Source: Chelydra serpentina
Lineage: Eukaryota; Chordata; Testudines; Chelydridae
NCBI GenBank assembly: GCA_037349315.1
Contig: JBAIAC010000048.1
Span: forward strand, 41,232,501-41,296,500
DNA length: 64,000 nt
Reading direction: 5' to 3'
Part shown: positions 56,798-64,000 of the stretch, one piece after another
Layout of the letters: every line of letters begins with the position of its first letter
Numbering within the stretch: position 1 is the first letter of the stretch
Program-made: the position numbers and the translations under genes
Notes under the pieces: model-generated
What the model saw: the letters and a program-made list of their open reading frames with translations, nothing else
Database searches by the model: none
Told to the model about the DNA's origin: nothing

Positions 56798-59366
56798 GCG
56801 GCCTTCTGTAATAGTCTTGACGTGGCGGGGGGGGGAAGTAGGTGCGTCTCACGAACGGCCTGAAGGGCCTACGCTGCGTCGCAGGGGTATGCATTCCCAG
56901 CGTGCGAATGATAGTACGACCGTCCTTTAAGGTCTGCAGCTTAGGGTCTGTCTTCTCTGAAAACAGGCCCTGCCCATCAAAGGGTAGGTCCTGGATAGTG
57001 TGCTGGACCTCTGCTGGGAGGGTGGAAGATTGCAGCCAGGAGATGCGCCGCATGGCGACTCCGGAGGCGATGGTTCTGGCAGCGGAGTCGGCGATGTCCA
57101 AGGAGGCCCGCAGCGACGTCCTGGCCAGTTTTTTGCCCTCCTCCACGAAGGCTTTATACTCCTGTCTGGACTCTGGAGGTATAAGCTCTTTAAACTTGTC
57201 CATCGTGACCCAGGTGTTGAAAGCATAGCGGCTCAGGAGTGCCTGTTGGTTCGCCGCACGAAGCTGTAGGCCCCCTCCTGAGTAGATCTTGCGGCCAAAC
57301 AAGTCTAGGCGCTTGGCGTCCTTTGATTTCGGCGCCGGGGCCTGTTGGCCGTTCCTCTCCCTCTCGTTGACGGACTGGACTACCAACGAACACGGAGGGG
57401 GGTGTGTATACAGATATTGAAAATCTCTCGGGGGGGCCATGTACTTTCTCTCTACCCCCCTGGCAGTGGGGGGTATTGAGGCTGGTGTCTGCCAGATGGA
57501 TGTGGCGTTGGCAAGGATAGTCCGCACAAAAGGTAAGGCAACCCTAGTGGGGGCATCAGTCGTCAGGATGTCCACCACGGGGTCCTCCAGTTCAGGGACC
57601 TCTTCGATTTGGAGGTCCATATTCAGGGCCAACCTGCGGAGCAGGGCTTGGTGGTCCCTTAGATCGATGGGAGGTGGACCGGATGATGATGCTCCAGCCA
57701 CTGCCTCATCAGGGGAGGAGGAAGAGGACAGGCCCTGGGCGAGCGGGTCCTCGACGGGTACCTCCTCGGGGCCCAGGGGTGGGGGCTCCGCTTCAGGCTG
57801 CTCTACCTCTGGCGGAGGCCTGGAGACTGTAGCCTCTGGAGGGCGGGAGACTGTAGCCTCTGGCTCTCGACGCTCCAACGTGGTAGAGGCAGGAGCTCTT
57901 GCTGGTACCCTCTGGGCTTCATAGTATGCCATGGGGGTCCAAAATGGCCACCGCTCCTGAACCTGCCCGGTCTCTGGCAGGTGACCCTGGTCGCTGACGG
58001 TGCGGTCCTCCGCGTAGAGGTCGCTACCAGCTCTGGAAGAGCGGGATCCAGAGCGCGAAGGCCAGGGCGGGGCAGAGTAGCCATGCAGTGACGTCTGCGT
58101 GGCCAGGGTCTGCCTCCTCGGTGGGGTCCGGTGCCGGGATGGTATCCGGTACCGGGAGCCTGATCGGTGCCGGGATGGCGTCCGGTGCCGTGAGCCGGAC
58201 CGGTACCGGGATGGTGTCCGGTGCCGGGAGCCGGGTCGGCGTCGAGAGTCGGATCGGCGCCGGGATGGGGAGCGGCGTCGAGAGCCGGATCGAGGGCGGG
58301 ACCTGGATCGGTACCTGCGATGCTCTCGGTACCGTGACACGGATCGGGACCTGGAGCGTCTCGGCGATCTGCGCGTCGACCGGCCGCGGGACCGGGAGCG
58401 GCACCGAGAGTCAGGATACCTCCGTGCCGATGGAGACCTGGAGCGGTACCGCGAGTAGGAACGGCGCCGGGATCGTGATCGGTGCCGGGACTGCGAGCGG
58501 TACCTTGGAGACGCACGTGGCTGCTGCTGGCTGGTCTCCTCCTGCGGCACCGGGTGGAAGATGGCCGGTTTGCCGCGTGATGTGATGATCCGCACCGGCG
58601 GTACCGTAGACGGGGTCGGTACCGGAGCGGTCATCTGGATCAGGTCCCGCGCCGCTGCGAAGGTGTCCGGCGTGGACGGCAGCGGGAGCTCAACCACGGA
58701 GCGTGCCGGGGAGCTAGCGGTTACCGAGCTCAACGGCCCTCGCGGGACCGGAGTCGTCGGTACCGGAGCCTGCGAAGGCTGACCTGCACTCAACGGCCTC
58801 TCGGGTGCCGGAGTTGGCAGGGCCGGCGCCGGTGTTGACGGCGGCGCCGGACTCAACGGCCTAGGGAGGGCCGGAGTAAGTGGCACGGAGACCACTGGCA
58901 CCGAACTCAGCGGTCCTTCCGGTACCGGAGTTGGCGGTGCGGGCGCCTCGACAGACCTAGGCTGGCCTGGAGCTGGCTGCGCATGCAGCGGCGCCTTAGT
59001 CGGTCCACCCGACTTCTTGGCTCTCGGGGACAGAGAGCGGCTCTGTGAAGTCCCGGGTAGAGAGGGACGGTGCCTGGGTTCTTTACCGGAGGTTGGACGT
59101 TCCGGTGCCGCAGACGTTGAGGCCGCCGGGGTCGGTGCCGTGATACGATGCGGCGCCGACATCGGGCTAAGAGACGCCTCTAACAGGAGCTGCTTCAAAC
59201 GAAAGTCCCGCTCCTTTTTGGTCCGCGGCTTGAAGGACTTACAAATGCGGCACTTGTCCGGAAGATGGGACTCCCCGAGGCACTTGAGACAGGAGGCATG
59301 CGGATCTCCTGTAGGCATCGGCTTCTGGCATGCCGAGCAAGGCTTGAATCCCGGTGAGCCAGGCAT
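56703..59366 (-). CDS. DIRS Gag-like protein with RS domain
   Basis: An uninterrupted 887-codon frame. The N-terminus has a compact Cys/His cluster (Cys10, Cys13, Cys26, Cys29, His34, Cys39, Cys42) followed by basic KPRTKKERDFRLKQLL, as in vertebrate DIRS Gag. Residues 80-270 are Pro/Ala/Ser-rich. Residues about 284-418 are an Arg/Ser dipeptide domain resembling SR splicing factors. Residues 540-600 are acidic (EEVPVEDPLAQ..; PELEDPVVDIL). A folded C-terminal domain follows (FQYLYTHPPPCSLVVQSVNERER..SRYAFNTWVTMDKF..DIADSAARTIASGVAMRRISWL) and an Arg/Gly-rich RNA-binding-like tail. It would package element RNA. The RS domain suggests contact with nuclear RNA-processing factors, which is inference. 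Confidence 0.9.
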   Translation of the reverse strand: MPGSPGFKPCSACQKPMPTGDPHASCLKCLGESHLPDKCRICKSFKPRTKKERDFRLKQLLLEASLSPMSAPHRITAPTPAASTSAAPERPTSGKEPRHRPSLPGTSQSRSLSPRAKKSGGPTKAPLHAQPAPGQPRSVEAPAPPTPVPEGPLSSVPVVSVPLTPALPRPLSPAPPSTPAPALPTPAPERPLSAGQPSQAPVPTTPVPRGPLSSVTASSPARSVVELPLPSTPDTFAAARDLIQMTAPVPTPSTVPPVRIITSRGKPAIFHPVPQEETSQQQPRASPRYRSQSRHRSRSRRRSYSRYRSRSPSARRYPDSRCRSRSRGRSTRRSPRRSRSRSVSRYREHRRYRSRSRPRSGSRRRSPSRRRSDSRRRPGSRHRTPSRYRSGSRHRTPSRHRSGSRYRIPSRHRTPPRRQTLATQTSLHGYSAPPWPSRSGSRSSRAGSDLYAEDRTVSDQGHLPETGQVQERWPFWTPMAYYEAQRVPARAPASTTLERREPEATVSRPPEATVSRPPPEVEQPEAEPPPLGPEEVPVEDPLAQGLSSSSSPDEAVAGASSSGPPPIDLRDHQALLRRLALNMDLQIEEVPELEDPVVDILTTDAPTRVALPFVRTILANATSIWQTPASIPPTARGVERKYMAPPRDFQYLYTHPPPCSLVVQSVNERERNGQQAPAPKSKDAKRLDLFGRKIYSGGGLQLRAANQQALLSRYAFNTWVTMDKFKELIPPESRQEYKAFVEEGKKLARTSLRASLDIADSAARTIASGVAMRRISWLQSSTLPAEVQHTIQDLPFDGQGLFSEKTDPKLQTLKDGRTIIRTLGMHTPATQRRPFRPFVRRTYFPPPPRQDYYRRPRGRGGRRQQPGRQTGQRQGPHKPSSGPKQNF
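58113..58517 (-). repeat. Coding tandem repeat for the RS domain
   Basis: The DNA is an imperfect tandem array of short units of the type CCGGTACCGGGA/CCGGCACCGGGA, giving RYRSGSRHRTPSRHR-like units. Similar CGGTACCGG phrases recur through the Pro-rich region up to about 59350. Confidence 0.75.
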
Positions 59367-59572
59367 TGGCCCGGTACCGGGTTGGAGAGAAGGGGAGAAG
59401 CCCCTAATCTCCAGCTACAATTGTCAATGAGTCTAACAACAACTATTAACAACTAATTAACGGTACTTTAACGGTACTTAAACTTATCTAAAAGATAAAC
59501 GAGTGCTGTAAAGCTAGGGCTGTGGAGGTCAGCGAGCTGCTCTCCACTGTTCCAACGACCGACACGGGCGGT

Positions 59573-59740
59573 AAGAAGGAACTGAGGGGGCGATGGGCCG
59601 GCTGCGGTATATATCGGGGCACCTAACGGCGCCACTCCAGGGGGCGCCAGCCGGCCCACCGAGTGTTGCTAGGGTAAAAATCTTCCGACGATCGTGCACG
59701 CCGCGCGCGCACACCTAACTGGAATACATATGAGCAAGCA
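59573..59740. repeat. DIRS inverted terminal repeat, 5' side of element
   Basis: Partner of the repeat at 53412-53578. In element orientation it precedes Gag by about 200 bases, so it is expected to hold the promoter. Confidence 0.93.
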
Positions 59741-59754
59741 CTCGAAGAAGAAAC

Positions 59755-60200
59755 AATAATACTCTGTATTCCCAGCTGGTGTAAAATCAGTGTCGCTTCA
59801 CTCAAGACAATGGAGCTACACTAATTTACGCCAGTGGGGGATCTTGCTTCAGGGAGGAAAAAAAAGTTTAAAAAATACCACCTTAGTTTATTTTTAAATG
59901 CTCACCTGTTTCACTGCTCTACAGCCAAAATGCTTCTGAAATAAATGTAGTCAAACTTTACTAATTCTGGGTCACTGAGAACAAAAATGATGCTTAAAAT
60001 GGTTGATTGGCTCTAGTTTTCAAGACATGCTATTGGGTCAGTATATACGACCCTTGACTTGGGAATGGCGGAGGATAAGTGAGTTATAAAGGTAAGGGAT
60101 CTCAATTTAAACCAGAAATGACTAAAATACATCTTTGACTGGATCTATGAATAAATCTATGACTGGGTTTGGACAGTACTTGCTTTTTAGGCAAAACAAT
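59755..60200. other. Spacer between DIRS and the next ORF
   Basis: Around 59770-59850 is an ancient dispersed repeat with self-complementary CTGGTGTAAAATCAG..CTAATTTACGCCAG. The rest (59930 on) is probably 5' sequence of the element or gene carrying the 556-codon ORF. Confidence 0.45.
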
Positions 60201-60205
60201 GAAGG

Positions 60206-60284
60206 ATGCAATCTGAAGCTGGTATTGCATCATACATGATATGAATTGCATCATGTTATTCCTAGAAGTCATGGATGATGCAAT
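60206..60284. promoter_or_regulatory. Cluster of ATF4-C/EBP composite-type sites
   Basis: ATTGCATCA occurs exactly at 60224-60232 and 60245-60253, and in reverse (TGATGCAAT) at 60276-60284; a partial GATGCAAT lies near 60206. This 9-mer is the C/EBP-ATF response element known from stress-inducible promoters. It lies about 140-200 bp before the ATG of the next ORF. Function is inferred. Confidence 0.5.
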
Positions 60285-60421
60285 CATAACGAAGCTTAAA
60301 TCACTCTGCTGAACAAATTGCCCTATATCAGCTCTAGAAATCATACAGTGTCATGCTCTCTTATTTGTCACTGTTTGATTTTGCAAAGGGACACATTTCT
60401 GTTTAGCCAAAGTGAGCAGAG

Positions 60422-62092
60422 ATGCCTCGTACTTGTGTGAACAGTGTAGATAACTTCTGCTATGTTTGTGGTGAAGTGACTTTTGCATCACAAAAGCGCA
60501 GTATAACCACTATGGTTAAGAAAGCCGATCCCCTTTATTTTGGCTGCAAAATTGGAGATCAGGACAAGAGGTGGGCCCCACACATATGCTGCAACACTTG
60601 TGCAACAAATCTTCGCCAGTGGTTGAACAGGAAAAGGAAATCTACGCCTTTTGCAGTGCCAATGATTTGGAGAGAGCCAACAGATCATACCAGCAATTGT
60701 TACTTCTGCATGGTGCCTCCAGTTGGGAAAGGTGTGTCAAAGAAGAAAAAGTGGACTGTGCATTATCCAAACATTCCATCAGCTATACGCCCAGTACCCC
60801 ACGGAGAAGGACTGCCAGTTCCTGATGCACCAGAATCATTCTCACTTGAGTCAGACGAGGAAGAGGATGAAACTTGTGGTCCTGAACCATCAATGTCACA
60901 GGACCCACATTTTCTCCCATCCTCCTCCTCTGAACCACACCTCATAACACAAGGTGAACTGAATGACCTTGTCAGGGATTTGGAACTACCCAAGAGTAAG
61001 GCAGAGCTTTTGGGCTCCAGACTACAGCAGTGGAATCTCCTGGCAGGTGATGTTAGGGTTTCCATGTTCCGTGACCATCAAAAGGATCTTGTCCCATTCT
61101 TCATGGAAGGTGATCTTGTAGCCTGCAACAACATCGATGGTGTGATGGCAGCCCTCAACATCGTTCACGATCCAGATGAGTGGAGACTGTTCACTGATTC
61201 ATCGAAGACGAGTCTTAAAGCTGTTTTACTGCATAATGGCAATGTTTTGCCATCAATTCCAGTTGGTCATGCAGTCCATATGAAGGAAACCTATGACAAC
61301 ATGAAACAACTTTTGAGGTGCATAAACTATGACCAACATCAGTGGCAGCTTTGTGGCGATTTGAAGGTTGTTGCTCTCTTGCTTGGTCTTCAGACTGGAT
61401 ACACAAAGTACTGCTGTTTTCTCTGCAAATGGGATAGTCGTGCAAGAGATTCCCACTACATCAAGAAAGATTGGCCACTCCGACAGTCATTGGAGCCTGG
61501 GAGGAAAAGTGTTCAGCATCCACCACTTGTTGAATCAAGGAAGATTTTGTTACCACTCTTACACATCAAGCTGGGTCTGATGAAGAACTTTGTCAAGGCC
61601 ATTGACAAAACACAAGCAGCTTTCAAGTACCTCCGTGGAAAATTTCCAAGGTTAAGTGAAGCTAAGATAAAGGAAGGTGTCTTTGTTGGTCCTCAGATTC
61701 GTGAACTTCTTCAAGATGATGCATTTAACCATGCACTGCGTGGCAAGGAAAAAAAGGCATGGAAAGCCTTCCAGTTAGTGGCAATACATTTTCTCGGAAA
61801 CAACAAGGCAGACAACTACAGGTTGTTGGTGGAAAACCTCCTCAAGCCATACAAAAGCCTTGGTTACAACATGTCACTAAAGATACATTTTTTGCACTCT
61901 CATATAGATTTTTTTCCACCGAACTGCGGAGCAGTGAGCGACGAGCATGGCGAGCGATTTCACCAGGACATTTCAACAATGGAGAAATGCTATCAGGGCA
62001 AATGGAGCCCATCAATGCTTGCAGACTATTGCTGGACAGTGACAAGAGATGCTCCATTTAATGAATACAAGAGACAAGCCAAGAAGCGCTGA
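60422..62092 (+). CDS. Uncharacterised repetitive-family protein, zinc-cluster N-terminus and DDE-like core
   Basis: An intact 556-codon frame. I recognise the sequence type (proteins starting near TCVN..FCYVCGE and ending with a DE-x-GERFHQDI block, multicopy and uncharacterised in many arthropods, cnidarians and some vertebrates) but know no assigned function. The N-terminus has C-x2-C pairs (Cys13/16, Cys57/60, Cys93/96), similar to ZAD-like zinc modules. An acidic linker (140-150) follows. The core has FTDSS with Asp259, CGDLK with Asp313, a C-x2-C at 332/335, LHIKLGLMK near 381, HFLHSH at 489-494 and DEHGERFHQD with Glu511. Two Asp and a late Glu could be an RNase H-like transposase triad; this is inference. 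No terminal repeats were found. Confidence 0.8.
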   Translation: MPRTCVNSVDNFCYVCGEVTFASQKRSITTMVKKADPLYFGCKIGDQDKRWAPHICCNTCATNLRQWLNRKRKSTPFAVPMIWREPTDHTSNCYFCMVPPVGKGVSKKKKWTVHYPNIPSAIRPVPHGEGLPVPDAPESFSLESDEEEDETCGPEPSMSQDPHFLPSSSSEPHLITQGELNDLVRDLELPKSKAELLGSRLQQWNLLAGDVRVSMFRDHQKDLVPFFMEGDLVACNNIDGVMAALNIVHDPDEWRLFTDSSKTSLKAVLLHNGNVLPSIPVGHAVHMKETYDNMKQLLRCINYDQHQWQLCGDLKVVALLLGLQTGYTKYCCFLCKWDSRARDSHYIKKDWPLRQSLEPGRKSVQHPPLVESRKILLPLLHIKLGLMKNFVKAIDKTQAAFKYLRGKFPRLSEAKIKEGVFVGPQIRELLQDDAFNHALRGKEKKAWKAFQLVAIHFLGNNKADNYRLLVENLLKPYKSLGYNMSLKIHFLHSHIDFFPPNCGAVSDEHGERFHQDISTMEKCYQGKWSPSMLADYCWTVTRDAPFNEYKRQAKKR

Positions 62093-62896
62093 GTAGACAC
62101 TGCATAGGACTAAACTATGTACATAATAGTTTTTTGCGTTTTGTTTCATAATACATTTTATTTATATAACCCCTTTGCTGATTTTTAAAGTGTTACATAA
62201 ACAGGAGAGGTGAAATAGTATCATGTAAAGCAACCATAAACACATGAAAAGACCTAGGTTTAGAATTTATAATTAAAACTCTACTATCTACACAATATAC
62301 ATAGACATAAAATGTAAAAACTTAAATATCTTAGAAACAGTAGCCAGTTGTTTTAATTGTCATATTTGAATTCAGCACATCAAAATACATACTAAATAGC
62401 ACATTTTATCTCTGAAGCAGACGACTTCTCAAAAATTGTAGACCAGTGTTTTCTCTCTACTGTGCACAGACTTGAGATCTGATCCTGCAAACATGTGAGT
62501 AGTCTTCACTTTTCTCATTGGACTTACTATGGCCACAGAGAGCAGAAATAATTCAAACAAGCTAAATACAAAGTAACCCGACTTGACTTATTTTCAGTCT
62601 TTTCTAGGGACACTTTACTACCTAAACCCCTATTTGCTTTTCCACTCTAGTTGGGCCATGACTATTTGCTGTTACAGCTCACATTGTACCTACACTGAAT
62701 CTACATTACTCCAGTACTGGAACAGGTCACAAGGTCTCATTTAACTTGGTTCTTAACTCCATCTTATTTCCAGGCAGGAACTGACAGTTTTACAGCAGAT
62801 TTTCTTGCAGTTCTTCTGCAGAAAAATTAAGTTTAAAAATATATAATTTTTAGTAAGGGAGGAAAAACCCATTAAATAATTAGTTTAGAATTACTG

Positions 62897-62897
<1 letters not shown>
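62093..62897. other. 3' flank of the 556-codon ORF
   Basis: AT-rich, with TAATACATTTTATTTATATAA shortly after the stop and no clear canonical AATAAA. No repeat or exon recognised. Confidence 0.4.

Positions 62898-62947
<50 letters not shown>
62898..62947. repeat. (TG)25 microsatellite
   Basis: Uninterrupted TG dinucleotides, followed by a short AGAGAGA stretch. Confidence 0.98.
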
Positions 62948-62954
<7 letters not shown>

Positions 62955-62959
62955 ATAAA

Positions 62960-64000
62960 GAAGTGCACATGCTGCAATGAGAAGTTTACAACATCTTTCA
63001 GTACACGGGGAAAAAAAGCCATTTTCTTGGAGATGATATGCAATTTTCACATACAAATGTGTTCATCCAAAGCCAACCTACATGTCTTTGTACCTTATGC
63101 TCAATTTTTTTCCTCATTGCCTTCAATACATTAAATGCTGTCCGACTCCCACATCATTAACTAAGAAAAATAGTGGTGGGTTTTTTCTTTTACAAAATTC
63201 TTTAGTGGAATTTTACTCTTATTTTCATAAAATACGACAAGTTAGAGACAGGAAAGACCTATTAGTTAATACCCTATTGATTGTCAATTAGCCTGTGAAG
63301 TGATAACAATGAGCTAAGCTTTGTCACAAGGACAGAGCCTATAGTAAGAGGCAGCACACCCTCTCCTGTAGACACATTTCCTCCCCTCCCCTCATTTTCC
63401 ATGAGACAGTAATTTACTGCTTATGCCAGCCAAAAATTATGTCCTGTCCCCCTCCCATAGTGTCTCAATTGTGCTGGCCAGCAAATAAAGGGATGGGGTC
63501 AATGCTCTGACCATTCCCCACTACCCTTGCACAGTTGTTCTATGTTTAGCCCGGCTTACTCCTGGATCCCAGGTCTGTATAGCCCATGAAGATGTTTTAC
63601 TCCCTTCCACAGGTGGGTAAATCCAAGCCACAAGTTAATTTAACAGAATGAAGTAGTTGCGTGTTTATCCCCCATGTCTGACACACTATAGGCCCAATCC
63701 TGCAACCCCTATTTGTTTGAGTAGTCACAATTAAGGGTTTGCTGATTTGGGCTGGAAAAAAAAGGCACAACATTGGCACATTACAAACATCATGAAATTG
63801 GTTGCTCGCTATGACCATCAGGAAGGGAGACAACCTAAAACTGTTGTAACTTATTTCCAGGCCTTGAGTTAAAACTACGATCTCAATTTATCCCAAACGA
63901 TTCTAGAGGAATCAGAGCCTTTGCCAATACAGCAGCAATACATACATTACAATTGTCTTGGCTGTTGAAAAGGAACACCCACTCACACTTTTGAAAAGAA
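62960..64000. other. Intergenic, no gene seen
   Basis: AT-rich DNA to the window end. No repeat or exon recognised. Confidence 0.45.

Larger units (their letters stand above)
53367..59753 (-). mobile_element. DIRS-type tyrosine-recombinase retrotransposon, nearly complete
   Basis: A 6.4-kb element on the minus strand with the full DIRS plan. It has inverted terminal repeats, Gag, a reverse transcriptase-RNase H ORF, a tyrosine recombinase ORF, and an internal complementary region lying just inside the 3' terminal repeat. No integrase or LTR is present and no target duplication is visible, as expected when integration is by a tyrosine recombinase. Only one frame-breaking lesion was found by eye (an extra base in a G run in RT). 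The copy is therefore young, or the lesion is an assembly error. Confidence 0.93.

Noticed and set aside
57439..58782. Plus-strand open frames opposite DIRS Gag with long Gly/Arg runs
   Set aside because: Complement of the GC-rich tandem RS-coding repeats; composition alone explains them.

Overview
The window looks like nuclear DNA of a sauropsid, most likely a cryptodiran turtle. The main reasons are several young CR1 LINEs ending in the (ATTCTATGAT)n-type tail, short tRNA-derived SINEs that carry the same CR1 tail (an arrangement described from tortoises and other hidden-necked turtles), MIR-like relics, a PIF/Harbinger transposon with many related MITEs, and a DIRS retrotransposon. No bacterial, organellar or plasmid features are visible. 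The species assignment is inference.

Layout. 1-8.8 kb: two young CR1 copies, one 5'-truncated with an open 662-codon frame and one longer but broken copy, with a palindrome-rich MITE between them. 8.8-18.2 kb: non-coding DNA with a hAT MITE, MIR relics, a 250-bp fold-back repeat and a short third CR1 tail. 18.7-23.6 kb: a nearly complete PIF/Harbinger element with a DDE transposase on + and a two-exon Myb/SANT-like gene on -. 25.9-27.2 kb: a solo LTR with a perfect 5-bp target duplication, inserted into the tip of a MITE. 28.7-30.6 kb: an old CR1 piece, a GC-rich MITE, a 28S rRNA retropseudogene with an A-rich tail, and a small MITE. 33.4-37.3 kb: two candidate terminal exons of host gene(s) on -, the only non-mobile coding candidates. 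41-46 kb: a decayed non-CR1 LINE reverse transcriptase and old CR1 tails. 48.5-49.3 kb: a hAT MITE containing a hairpin minisatellite, then a SINE. 51-59.8 kb: an old CR1 body with nested MITEs, followed by a 6.4-kb DIRS element on - with inverted terminal repeats, an internal complementary region, Gag, RT-RNase H and tyrosine recombinase, broken by one extra base in a G run. 60.4-62.1 kb: an intact 556-codon ORF of an uncharacterised repetitive protein family, preceded by three ATF4-C/EBP-type sites.

How the parts work together. CR1 supplies reverse transcriptase in cis and, because of the shared 3' tail, plausibly in trans to the SINEs. The Harbinger transposase and its Myb-like partner are the likely class of machinery that spread the GTCTACAC-ended MITEs. 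The DIRS element carries what the family needs for copying through circles and recombinase-mediated integration, apart from the single RT frameshift. Everything here was read by eye. Repeat boundaries are approximate unless a target-site duplication is stated.
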